From contig CAVSKI010000009.1 of the NCBI GenBank assembly GCA_963728495.1, forward strand, positions 248,001 through 312,000: a stretch of 64,000 bases of DNA, in the 5' to 3' direction. The notes below the pieces were generated by a model, which saw only the letters and a program-made list of their open reading frames with translations, did no database searches and was not told the DNA's origin. Numbering within the stretch: position 1 is the first letter of the stretch; each line of letters opens with the position of its first letter. The translations under genes and the position numbers were made by a program. This DNA is from JACVRW01 sp963728495. Lineage in GTDB: Bacteria > Actinomycetota > Thermoleophilia > Solirubrobacterales > Thermoleophilaceae. Shown here piece after piece: positions 37,051-47,357 of this stretch.

Positions 37051-37725
37051 CTAAGCCCGGACCTTCCCCGCCGGCTCCATCTCGGCCAACACCCGCAGGT
37101 TCCTAGCCCCCCGGCCCACCAAGGTCACCACCATCACGCCCGCAGCGGCGAGCCCGATCAGGTCGACCACGGTCAGCCCCAGTCCGGCGACCTGGAAGCT
37201 CATGCCCACGCCAATGGCGATCAACGTGTTGAGCCCGATCAGCGCCAGTCGCACCTCGGTCGGCCCGACCCGCCCGTAGCCGAGCGTGAACACGCCGAAG
37301 GCATGCGTTTCGAGGTAGACGTTGATCGAGAGCATCAGGTAGGCGACCACGATCACAAGCCCGACCGACAGCAGCATCCACGGCGACAACCCGAGTCCCA
37401 GCCCGATCACCGCCGTGGCCAGCGCGTCGACGAGGTGGTCGAGGTAGTAGCCGTACTTCGGCCGCTCGATCCTCCGCACCCGCGCCAGCGTGCCGTCCAG
37501 CGAATCGCCGAGCCAGTGGACCACGAGCAGCGCGGAGGCCGCCCACAGCCACAGCTTGTCCCCGTTGGAGAGCAGATAGGCGGCGGCGATGCCGAATGCT
37601 GCCACCACGCCGAGCCCGGTGAGGTGGTCGGGCATCACCCAGGCGGGCAGGCGCCGGGCGATCCACTCGAGAGCGCGGCCCTCGGCCTCGGCGAGAAGGA
37701 ACTGCTTGTCACGCGGTGCGTCCAT
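37051..37725 (-). CDS. CDP-alcohol phosphatidyltransferase
   Basis: 224 residues with about six membrane helices. The family motif D-x2-D-G-x2-A-R-x9-G-x3-D-x3-D is complete: the DSLDGTLAR part lies near residue 75 and GYYLDHLVD near residue 95. It should transfer a phosphatidyl or similar group from a CDP-alcohol to a second alcohol. The acceptor cannot be read. ATG 37725 follows GGGAG. A 21-bp palindrome lies just upstream, so a TetR-type repressor may control it. No other lipid genes are adjacent. Confidence 0.85.
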   Translation of the reverse strand: MDAPRDKQFLLAEAEGRALEWIARRLPAWVMPDHLTGLGVVAAFGIAAAYLLSNGDKLWLWAASALLVVHWLGDSLDGTLARVRRIERPKYGYYLDHLVDALATAVIGLGLGLSPWMLLSVGLVIVVAYLMLSINVYLETHAFGVFTLGYGRVGPTEVRLALIGLNTLIAIGVGMSFQVAGLGLTVVDLIGLAAAGVMVVTLVGRGARNLRVLAEMEPAGKVRA

Positions 37726-37737
37726 CGTCGGCTCCCT

Positions 37738-37758
37738 TTGTTGACCGTCGGTCAACAA
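37738..37758. promoter_or_regulatory. 21-bp perfect palindromic operator
   Basis: TTGTTGACCG, one T, then CGGTCAACAA. It lies 13 bases upstream of the phosphatidyltransferase start and looks like a TetR-family site. No TetR gene is in the window. Confidence 0.7.
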
Positions 37759-37783
37759 GACATATGCCGCAGGTCGCGTGGGG

Positions 37784-38761
37784 TTACGCCAGGGACAGGA
37801 CTGTGATCAGCGCGGCGGCCGCCAAGTAGGTCGCGGTCAGCAGCACCAGCCCGCGCCGGTCGGCCCGCGCGGCTTTCACCACGTCACCCGTGGCGTCTAC
37901 CCACGAGTTGCGCACAATCACCGCAAGGGTCAGTACGACGAAGGCGTAGGAGAGGATGTACAGCTTGTCCAGCAGCAGCAGGTAGTCGACCTCGGGCAAG
38001 CTCGAGTTGGACGTGATCTGCAGCGCCACCAGCGTAAGCAGTGCGGTGATGCCGATGCCGATGCGTCCCTCGACATAGCGGGGATGCACCGACAGAGCGA
38101 GAGCGGCGGTCAGCACCACCAGCAGCATCGGCAGGAAGAGCTTGGTCGCGTAGGGCCCGCGTGGGCGCACCACGGGCACGTTGATGACCACTCGCGAGTA
38201 AACGGGGTCGTCACTGGTCGGGTCGCCGAAATCGGTGGCGTAGCTATTGCCGACGACCTCGAGCGTCGGGTCCTCGAACTTCCAGCCCGGCAGCGTAAGG
38301 TCATCGCTCAGCGCGATCGGCCGGCGGTCGGGCACGAACACGACCTCCGAGTTGTCGGCGGTCGTGTTCTCGATGGCGATCTCGAGATCCTGAGTGTCGA
38401 AGGGATAGCGCTGCAGCGGCAGCTTGGCGTTGAACTTGCCCTGGTTTCGGAGCACCTGGTACTGAGTGCCGTCGGGCAGCGTCTCGGGCTCCTCGGTCTC
38501 GTAGGTGAGTATGTGGCCCCACAGCTCGAAGGCGTTCATGAACTCGAACGAGCGCGACGGGTCGATGTCCCGGTTCTTCCACTTGAACCACAAGTAGAGG
38601 TCCACGTTGTAGGAGTGGGTCTGCAGGTCGAGCTGCTGGACATCGTTCACCAGCGCTCCCACGCGCACCTCGGTGGGCTTCGAATCCTGGGCCGAGCCGG
38701 CGGCAGGAAAGAGCAGGCAGACCAGCGCCGTGCCGAGGGCGGCCAGAAGCCCCCGCTTCAT
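37784..38761 (-). CDS. Pentameric ligand-gated ion channel homologue (GLIC/ELIC type)
   Basis: 325 residues. A signal peptide (MKRGLLAALGTALVCLLFPAAGSA) is followed by an extracellular beta-sandwich (about 30-210) and four membrane helices (starting near FLPMLLVVLTAALALSV). The Pro-loop is present without Cys (LQRYPFDTQDLEI), as in prokaryotic members. The putative M2 (IGIGITALLTLVALQITSNSSLP) ends with the conserved region before M3. The assembled channel would be a cation or anion pore; selectivity and ligand cannot be read. The gene lies upstream of the phosphatidyltransferase. Confidence 0.87.
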   Translation of the reverse strand: MKRGLLAALGTALVCLLFPAAGSAQDSKPTEVRVGALVNDVQQLDLQTHSYNVDLYLWFKWKNRDIDPSRSFEFMNAFELWGHILTYETEEPETLPDGTQYQVLRNQGKFNAKLPLQRYPFDTQDLEIAIENTTADNSEVVFVPDRRPIALSDDLTLPGWKFEDPTLEVVGNSYATDFGDPTSDDPVYSRVVINVPVVRPRGPYATKLFLPMLLVVLTAALALSVHPRYVEGRIGIGITALLTLVALQITSNSSLPEVDYLLLLDKLYILSYAFVVLTLAVIVRNSWVDATGDVVKAARADRRGLVLLTATYLAAAALITVLSLA

Positions 38762-38770
38762 GCCGCGATA

Positions 38771-39583
38771 TTAACCCGACAGACGCAGTGCGCGCGAGCG
38801 ATCGGCGACCGGCTGCAGGAAGTCCGGCAGCTGGCGCACCAGCCCGCGGCCGGTTTCGCGCTCCCAGATCTGCTCCAGCTGGGCGAGGTGCTCGTCCATG
38901 ACCGTGTCGATCAGCGGGAAGTCGGCGGCGCGGACCGCGGTCAGCGTGCGCTCGTGTATGTCGATGGTCCAGCCGGGCACCAGCTCGGCGTGCATCGCCA
39001 TGTCGCGTGCGATCTCGAGCTGGCGCAGCAGTGTGCGCATCAGACCCACGATCGTGGAGTTGCGCGTGGCGCGCGCCAGGCCCAGGTGGAACTTCATGTC
39101 GAGCTGGAGGAAGAGGTCCTCGTGGCTGAGGAAGTCGTCGGCGGCCGCGAGCTCGCGCTGGCGCTCGATCGTCTGGGCCATCAGAGCGAAGTCGTCCTCG
39201 GACGCGTGGACCGCGGCCAGCTGGGCCACGCGCGGCTCGAGCAGCCGCCGGGCCTCCAGCACCCCGGCGATCTCTCCGAAGCGGATCTCCTGGCGCGATT
39301 CCAGCAGCTCGCGCGGAATCAGCTCGGCGGCCACGAAGATGCCGCCCGACTGTCCTCTGCGCACCTCTAGCACGCCGGCCTCGGCGAGCGCCCTGATCGC
39401 CTCGCGCAGCGTCGGTCGGCTGATGCGCATCTGGGCCGCCAGGTCCCGCTCGGAGGGCAGGCGGTCGCCGGTGTGCAGGTCGCCCGCCTTGATCTTGTCG
39501 GCGATCTGCTCGACGGCTTCCTCGAACGTCCGCCGGGTTGCGACCGGCTCGAACGAGCTTTCCGTACCGAGCATGGAGCTCAT
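38771..39583 (-). CDS. FadR/GntR-family transcriptional regulator
   Basis: 270 residues. The N-terminal winged helix (FEEAVEQIADKIKAGDLHTGDRLPSERDLAAQMRISRPTLREAIRALAEAGVLEVRRG) is a typical GntR domain. The C-terminal all-helical FCD effector domain has candidate metal-binding His residues (MKFHLGLARATRN, IDIHERTL). ATG 39583 overlaps the stop of the leucine-dehydrogenase-like gene by 4 bases, so it probably regulates that gene and the divergent oxidoreductase. The effector is likely a carboxylic acid, by family analogy. Confidence 0.9.
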   Translation of the reverse strand: MSSMLGTESSFEPVATRRTFEEAVEQIADKIKAGDLHTGDRLPSERDLAAQMRISRPTLREAIRALAEAGVLEVRRGQSGGIFVAAELIPRELLESRQEIRFGEIAGVLEARRLLEPRVAQLAAVHASEDDFALMAQTIERQRELAAADDFLSHEDLFLQLDMKFHLGLARATRNSTIVGLMRTLLRQLEIARDMAMHAELVPGWTIDIHERTLTAVRAADFPLIDTVMDEHLAQLEQIWERETGRGLVRQLPDFLQPVADRSRALRLSG

Positions 39584-40663
39584 CGTCTTGCGGCCTCGAC
39601 GCGATCCAGCGCCTGGCGCTCTGCCACCTCGAGCGGCGTCAGGCCCTCGCGCTCGGCGGTGGCTATCGCCCGATCGAGGCAGTCCATGGCGCCCGCGACC
39701 AGCTGCTGCTCCGACGGGCCGCCTCGACCCGCATTCCATTCCGCGGCCACATGAATCAGCCCGCCGCAGTTGGCCAGGAAGTCCGGCACGTAGAGGATGT
39801 CGCGCTCCATGAGGGTGGCGGCCACCCGTCGATCGGTGAGTGGATTGTTGGCCGCTCCGGCCACCACCCGGACGTCGAGTCCACGCGCCACCGACTCGTC
39901 TATCAGCCCGCCGGCTGCGCACGGAGCGAGCACGTCGAGCTCACGGTCCAGCAGCGTCTCGACCGACGGCGAGATCTCCACGCCGGCGTGATCGGCGGCA
40001 AAGCGCTCGCTGCGCAATGCATCGACGTCGTAGGCCACCACCCGGGCGCCGGCCCGGACGAAGGCGGCTCCCAGCGCGCCGCCCACCTTGCCCACGCCGA
40101 TCACGCCGACCCGGCGGCCGTCCAGATCGCTCGAGCCGTCGTGGGCGGCCAGGCCGCGGCGTGTGGCTTCGAAGACCGTCGCGGCAGTCACCGGCGAGGG
40201 ATCGCCGCCACCGCCGTTGCCCAACGAGCGCCCCACGCAATAGCGCGTGAAGCGCGCGACGTGGTCCATATCCGCGGTCGAGGTTCCGATGTCCTCGGCG
40301 GTGATGTACGCGCCGCCGAGCTCCTCGATCACGCGTCCGGCGCCGGCGAGCCGCTCCTCGCGCAGATCGATGTGGCCGTCGTCGATCATGACCGCCTTGC
40401 CGCCTCCAAGGTCGAGGCCCGCGGCCGACGCCTTGAGCGTCATCGTCCGCGCGAGGCACATGACGTCCTCCAGCGCCTCTCTCAGTCCAGCCCGGGTAGG
40501 GCTTGATCCGCATGCCGCCCAGCGCCGGTCCGAGCACGGTGGAATGCACGGCCACGATGAAGCGCAGGCCGGTTTCCGGATCCTGCCGGATGACGATCTG
40601 CTCGTGATCGTCGTCGCGGAACGTCGTGGCAGCCAGCGCAGGGGCCTGTGCGGCAATGGTCAT
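39580..40663 (-). pseudogene. Leucine/valine/phenylalanine dehydrogenase-like gene, broken by a +1 frameshift
   Basis: The first frame from ATG 40663 gives QIVIRQDPETGLRFIVAVHSTVLGPALGGMRIKPYPG, the start of the Glu/Leu/Phe/Val dehydrogenase family. The rest (LREALEDVMCLARTMTLKASAAGLDLGGGKAVMI with the catalytic Lys, then the Rossmann motif GVIGVGKVGGALG) is in another frame after about 40490. Deleting one base at 40484-40496 (CCC/GGG runs) restores a protein of about 360 residues. It would deaminate a branched or aromatic amino acid to the 2-oxo acid with NAD+, feeding the oxidoreductase encoded divergently. Confidence 0.87.
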
Positions 40664-40711
40664 CTCTATTGACCTTATACCCCAATGTGGATGGCGACAA
40701 GCCGACCTCAA

Positions 40712-40730
40712 TGGTAAGGTGCATTAACCA
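40712..40730. promoter_or_regulatory. Candidate FadR-type operator
   Basis: TGGTAA ... TTAACCA gives an imperfect palindrome with perfect outer TGGT/ACCA. It lies in the 90-base gap between the divergent dehydrogenase and oxidoreductase genes. A strong ribosome-binding site GGAGGAG follows before ATG 40754. Confidence 0.35.
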
Positions 40731-40753
40731 ATGATGAGACGGAGGAGCTCCTC

Positions 40754-43700
40754 ATGACGCCGACGGCCCTGCGCCGCCGCACAGCTCGGCCGCCAGTGCG
40801 CTCCGGCCGCGGGATTGCGCGCTCCAACGGCCGACCGACGGCTCCCCGCGAGGTCTCACTCGACGACAAGTATCTCCTCGAGGATGGCCGAATACTCCTC
40901 ACCGGCGTCCAGGGCCTCGTGCGGCTCGTGCTCGATCAGCACCGCGCCGATCGCCGGCGCGGGCTCACCACCGGCACGATGATCTCCGGCTACCAGGGCT
41001 CGCCGTTGGGCGGCTTCGATCAGGAGCTCGGGCGCAACTCGCAGCTCCTCGATGAGCACCACGTGCGCCACGTGCCCGGCCTCAACGAGGAGCTCGGCGC
41101 CACCTCGGCTTGGGGCAGCCAGCTCGCGAGCCGTCTGCCCGGCGCCACCTACGACGGCGTGCTCGGCCTGTGGTACGGCAAGGCTCCGGGCCTCGACCGG
41201 GCGGCCGACTCGCTGCGCCATGGGAACTTCGTGGGCGTGTCGCGCACGGGCGGAGGCCTCGCGGTCGTGGGCGACGACCCGAGCTGCAAGTCCTCCACCA
41301 TCCCCAGCGCGTCCGAGCCACTGCTGGCCTCGCTGCACATGCCCATCTTCTTTCCCGGCAGCGTCCAGGAGGTGGTCGACCTGGGCCTGCACGCATACGC
41401 GTGCTCGCGCGCGTCGGGGCTCTGGGCGGGCTTCAAGATAGTCACGAGCGTGGCCGACGCCGTGGGGACCGCCGAGGTCGCACCCGGGCGGGTCGCTCCC
41501 GTGCTCCCCGACCTCGGCTACGTGCACGAGCCGTCGGCGCACCTGCTGGCGCCTCAGTCACTCGACATGGAACGCACGATGCTGGGCGTTCGTACGGACC
41601 TGGCGCTCGCCTACGCACGCGAGAACGGCGTGAACCGGATCGAGGGCGCCCGCGACGCATGGCTGGGCATCGTCGCCGGCGGGAAGCCCTATCACGACCT
41701 GATGCACGCGCTGCGCAGCCTCGGGCTCGGCGAACGCGCGCTCGAGCGCGCCGGCATCCGCATCCTCAAGCTGGGCATGGTGTGGCCGCTGGAGCGCGAG
41801 ATCGTCCATGACTTCGCGCGCGGCCTCGACCAGATCATGGTGGTGGAGGAGAAGGGCCCCTTCGTCGAGACCGCGCTCAAGGAGACCCTCTACGGCGGCC
41901 CGCATACCCCGCTGGTGGTGGGCAAGACCGACGAGAATGGCGAGCGCCTGCTGCCCGCCGAGCTCGACCTGGACGCCGACCTCATTGCTCGCGCGGTGGC
42001 GGTCCGAGTAACCGCGCGCGTGCAGCTTGACTCGGTCGAGGCGCACATCCGCCGGCTCGACTCGATCGCGGGCCGCCGTGCCGAGCTGCCGATGGCCCAG
42101 CGCACACCGTTCTTCTGCTCGGGCTGCCCCCACAATTCCTCGATCAAGGCGCCGGAGGGCACGCTCGTGGGAGGTGGCATCGGCTGCCACACGATGGTGC
42201 TGCTCAACCCGGAGGGCAACGGCGAGATCACCGGCATCACGCAGATGGGCGGCGAGGGCGCCCAGTGGATCGGCCAGGCGCCGTTCACCGGCGACACCCA
42301 CCTGGTCCAGAACCTCGGTGACGGCACCTTCCACCACTCCGGGTCGCTGGCCGTGCGTGCAGCGATCGCCGCCGGGGTCAACATCACCTACAAGCTGCTC
42401 TACAACGAGCACGTGGCCATGACCGGCGGCCAGGCCATTCGAGGGCCAGCTATCGGTGCCCGACCTCACGCGCTGGCTCGAGCTCGAGGGCGTCAGGCGC
42501 ATCATCGTCACGACCGAAGATCCCGACCGCTACAAGGGCGTTCGGCTCTCGCCCATCGCCGAGCTGCGCGACCGCTCGCAGCTGCTGCCCTCCCAACAGG
42601 AGCTGGCCCGGGTCGAGGGAGTGACCGTGCTGATCCACGATCAGGAGTGCGCCGCGGAGAAGCGCCGCTCGCGCAAGCGCGGCAAGCAGGCCGAGCCGGC
42701 GGAGCGCATCTGGATCAACGAGCGGGTGTGCGAGGGCTGCGGCGATTGCGGCAAGAAGTCGAGCTGCCTCTCGGTGCTGCCCGTCGAGACCGAGTTCGGG
42801 CGCAAGACACAGATTCATCAGGCCTCCTGCAACAAGGACTACTCGTGCCTGGAGGGAGATTGCCCCTCCTTCCTCACGGTCGTGCCGGCGAAGACGGCGC
42901 GTCACGAGATCCCCGCGCTTCACGCGGAGCTGCCCGATCCCGAGCTGCTGGTGAGCGACCACGAGTGGGCCGTACGCATGATGGGGATCGGCGGCACCGG
43001 CGTGGTCACCGTCAACCAGATGCTGGGCATGGCGGGGTTGATCGACGGCCTGCACGTGTACGGCCTCGACCAGACCGGCCTCTCCCAGAAGGGCGGCCCG
43101 GTGATCTCCGACCTGCGCCTGTCACGCGAGCCGCTGGCGATGGCCCCGAAGGCGCCCGCCGGGTCGGTCGACCTCTATCTGGGTTTCGACCTGCTGGGCG
43201 CGGCGAGCGACAAGAACCTCGTGGCGGCGGCCCCCGATCGCACCGTGGCCGTGGTCTCGACGAGCGCGGTGCCCACGGGCCGGATGGTGATCGACGTGGC
43301 CGAGCGCTTCCCCGAGCTGGCGGGCCAGCTGGACCAGATCGACGCCGCCACGCAGCGCGAGCACAACCTCTATCTCGATGCGCAGCAGCTGTCCGAGCGG
43401 CTCTTCGGCGACCACATGATGACCAACACGCTGGCGCTCGGGGCGGCCTATCAGCGCGGCATGCTGCCGGTATCGGCCGAGGCGCTGGAAGAGGCGATCC
43501 GGCTCAACGGCGCCGCGGTGGAGAAGAACCTGGCCGCCTTTGCCTGGGGACGCGCCGTGGTGGCCGCGCCCGACGCGGTCGAGGAAGCCACGCGGCCGCC
43601 CGAGTCCGCGGTGCCGGCGCACGAGCTCACGGCCGCCGAGACGCAGCTCGTGACCCTCGCCGTGAACGGCGATGGCGGAGAGCTGCGGCGGCTCGTGGAG

Positions 43701-44309
43701 ACGCGCGTTCCCGAGCTCGTGGCCTTCCAGGACGAGGACTACGCGCGCCGCTACGCCGAGCTGGTGCGGCGCGTGCAGGTGGCCGAGCAGGAGCGGACGC
43801 CCGGTCACGGCGAGCTGGCCGAGGCCGTGGCCCGCCAGCTCTTCAAGCTGATGGCCTACAAGGACGAGTACGAGGTCGCCCGCTTGCACCTCGACGCGGT
43901 CGAGCAGGCCAGGCTGCGGGCCGAGTTCGGCGAGGACGCAAAGATCTGGTTCAACCTCCACCCGCCGCTGCTGCGCGCGATGGGCCTGGAGCGAAAGCTC
44001 AAGCTCGGCCGCTGGTTCACGCCCAGCTTCCGGGCGCTGTACCGCATGCGCCGCCTGCGCGGCACGAAGCTGGACCCCTTCGGCCGGGCCGAGGTGCGCC
44101 GGGTCGAGCGCGAGCTGATCGAGGAGTACGGCGAGATGGTGGAGGACACCCTCGCGAAGCTCACTCCGGAAACCCGCGCCACCGCCCTCGAGCTGCTCGA
44201 GTTGCCCGATGTGATCCGCGGCTATGAGGAGATCAAGCTGCGCAACGTGACGCTGTTCCGCAAGCGGGCCGAGGCGCTGCGCAGGCGGCTCGGTCCTCCT
44301 CGTCCCTGA
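40754..44309 (+). pseudogene. Indolepyruvate:ferredoxin oxidoreductase, fused long form, broken by a +1 frameshift
   Basis: The first frame encodes the pyruvate-oxidoreductase-like alpha part (GTMISGYQGSPLGGFDQEL) and TPP-binding parts (FFCSGCPHNSSIK, GGGIGCHTMV, MTGGQAI). From about 42440 the rest is one base shifted: EGQLSVPDLTRWLELEGV, a ferredoxin-like Cys cluster (CEGCGDCGKKSSC), the gamma domain (GIGGTGVVTVNQML, GLDQTGLSQKGGPV) and a DUF6537-like C-terminus. Deleting one T at 42438-42439 restores one protein of about 1184 residues. It oxidises 2-oxo acids from aromatic or branched amino acids to acyl-CoA and reduced ferredoxin. Confidence 0.9.
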
Positions 44310-44351
44310 CGTCCTCCCGGCCGAACGCGGCCGGCGGGTAGCTTCCCGTGA

Positions 44352-45184
<833 letters not shown>

Positions 45185-45188
<4 letters not shown>

Positions 45189-46276
45189 CCGCCGAACCAT
45201 CCCGCCACCGCGACGAGCACCGCTTCGGCAGCGGGGAACCGTTCACGATCGGCATCGAAGAGGAGCTGCTGCTCGTGGACCCGAGCACGTACGGGCTCGC
45301 GCACGTCGCCGATCAGGTGCTGCCCGGCATCGAGCTGCCTCGCGATCGAGCCGATCACGAGGCCTTCGCATGCGAGATCGAGGTTCGCTCCGAGCCTCGG
45401 CGCAGCGCGGGGGACGCGGTGGCCGACCTCGCCGAGGGCCGCGCTGCGATCCTCGGCGCCGGGGGCACGCCGATGGGCGTCGGGGTCCATCCTGGCGCCG
45501 ATTTCGGCGATGTGCGGCTGATCGACTCCGAGCGCTACCGGCGCGTGGAGGCACAGATGCGCGGGCTCATCCGGCGCACACCAGAGTGCGCTCTCCACGT
45601 GCACGTGGCGATGCCCACGCCCGATGCCGCCGTGGCCGGGCTGATGGGACTGCGCGAGGCGCTGCCCCTGATCGGCGCTCTGGGCGCGAGCTCGCCGTAC
45701 TGGTTCGGCGTCGACTCGGGCCTGGCCAGCGCCCGCTCGGCGATCGTGCGCGCCTACCCGGGGCGCGGGCTGCCGCCGCCCTTGAGCGGCTGGGACGAAT
45801 ATCTAGAGGCGCTTGACGGCATCGCCGCGGGCGGCGGCCCCAAGGAGCACACGATGGTTTGGTGGGATGCGCGCCTGCAGCCGCGCCTGGGCACGATCGA
45901 GCTGCGCGAGCTCGACGTGCAGGCCGGCCTGGTGGAGGCCGCCGGCATGGCCGCCCTGGTGCACGCGATCGCGCGTAGAGCGGCGGAGGCGCCGCTACCA
46001 GCGCCGGCGCCCGCCGAGGCGCTGCACTGGTCGAGCTTTCGGGCGGCGAAGGACGGCCTCGACGCCGAGCTGCTGTTCCGGGGTCGTCTGCGCCCGGTGC
46101 GCGAAGCGGCGGGGGAGCTTCTGGCGGAGCTCCGTGGCGAGGACGATGCTCTGGACGGGGTAGAGAAGATCCTGCGTGAGGGTGGTGCGCCGCTTTTCCA
46201 GCGGGCTATAAGGGAGCGCGACGGGATGCCGGCTTTGCTTCGCGCGCTCGCCGAGCGGACGGCTCAACCGCTCTGA
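45185..46276 (+). CDS. YbdK-type carboxylate-amine ligase (glutamate--cysteine ligase family 2)
   Basis: 363 residues from TTG 45185. The opening FTIGIEEELLLVDPSTYGLAHVAD, the later CALHVHVAMP (His pair) and the WWDARLQPRLGTIELRELDVQ block define the GCS2/YbdK family, ATP-grasp-unrelated ligases with weak gamma-glutamylcysteine synthetase activity in E. coli. Actinobacteria often use related EgtA for ergothioneine; there are no egt genes here. The substrate is therefore open. Confidence 0.88.
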
Positions 46277-46298
46277 TCGGTACGGCGGACTTGCTTCT

Positions 46299-47168
46299 CT
46301 ACGCCGCGTCGCGCAGCGCTGCCACCGCGTCGTCCTTCGAGAGGCGACGCAGGGCCTGGTCCTCGAGCTGGCGCACGCGCTCGCTCGACAGGCCGAGGCG
46401 CCGGCCCGTCTCGCGCAGAGCCTGGGGCTCCTCGCGGTCGAGGCCGAAGCGCAGGGTGATCACGGTCCGCTCGTTGTCGGGCAGACCGCCGACGGCGTCA
46501 CGCAGCGTCTCGAAGTCGAGCTCCGAGCTGACGTAGTCCTCGATCGAGGGGCCGTCGCCGGCAATCAGGTCGCCGAGCGCCGTGTCCCCGTCCTCGCCTA
46601 CGCCCTGGTCGAGGCTCGTCGGACCGCGGTCGGCCCGGCGAATGTCGATCACCTCGTCCATCGGAAGCTCGACGAAGGCAGCGATCTCCTCGTCCGTGGC
46701 CTGGCGGCCGAACTCGACGGCGAGCTTGCGCTCGGCGTCGGAGATCTTGCGCGCGCGGGCGACGATGTGCACCGGCAGCCGCACGGTGCGGCCCGAGTTG
46801 GCCAGGCCGCGGCCGATCGCCTGCCGGATCCACAGGGTGCCGTAGGTGGAGAACTTGAAGCCCTTGCGCCAGTCGAACTTCTCGACCGCGCGAATGAGGC
46901 CGAGCATGCCCTCCTGGATCAGGTCGCCGAGCGGAAGCCCCTGGCCCTGATACTTTCGCGCGACGGAGATCACCAGGCGCAGGTTCGAGTTGACCATGCG
47001 ATCCTTGGCCTCGAGGTCCCCGCGCTCGATGCGCTGGGCCAGCTCGATCTCCTCCTCCGCGTTCAGCAGGGGGTGCTTGCGCGCTTCGTTGAAGAAGAGT
47101 TGCAGCGAGTCTTCGAGCTCGGGCGTGAAGTCGTGAGTTTTGGTGTCAGTCGTGCTTGTAGCAGCCAT
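46299..47168 (-). CDS. RNA polymerase sigma factor, RpoD-like group 2
   Basis: 289 residues. Regions 1.2-2.4 (LQLFFNEARKHPLLNAEEEIELAQRIERGD, NLRLVISVARKYQGQGLPLGDLIQEGMLGLIRAVEKFDWRKGFKFSTYGTLWIRQAI), region 3 and region 4 (LRFGLDREEPQALRETGRRLGLSSERVRQLEDQALRRL) are intact, while region 1.1 is missing. Such sigmas recognise -10 TATAAT-like promoters and serve as alternates to the main sigma. It closely resembles the sigma gene at 59170-60231, suggesting local paralogues. The end faces the YbdK gene. Confidence 0.9.
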   Translation of the reverse strand: MAATSTTDTKTHDFTPELEDSLQLFFNEARKHPLLNAEEEIELAQRIERGDLEAKDRMVNSNLRLVISVARKYQGQGLPLGDLIQEGMLGLIRAVEKFDWRKGFKFSTYGTLWIRQAIGRGLANSGRTVRLPVHIVARARKISDAERKLAVEFGRQATDEEIAAFVELPMDEVIDIRRADRGPTSLDQGVGEDGDTALGDLIAGDGPSIEDYVSSELDFETLRDAVGGLPDNERTVITLRFGLDREEPQALRETGRRLGLSSERVRQLEDQALRRLSKDDAVAALRDAA

Positions 47169-47292
47169 AATCCGTTAGATAGTTCGAGGTTCATCGAAAG
47201 CATAGCGAACTAAAGGCCCGAAAAGAAGACCTTTTTAGTAGGCAAAAAGCGCCAGAAAGATCTATACACCGAAGCGCCGCGATGGTTAACGC

Positions 47293-47318
47293 GTGTTGGC
47301 GCGTTCTCGGGTGGGTAG
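47293..47318 (+). promoter_or_regulatory. Candidate SigF/SigB-type promoter of the baeRF-BON operon
   Basis: GTGTT (47293-47297), a 15-base spacer and GGGTAG (47313-47318) fit the GTTT-N14/15-GGGTAT pattern loosely. AAGGAGG and ATG 47358 follow 25-40 bases later. A SigB/F-like gene is 7 kb away. This is a pattern match only. Confidence 0.35.
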
Positions 47319-47357
47319 ACGCGTCACGAACAAGGCTATCGGTCAAGGAGGCAAGGC

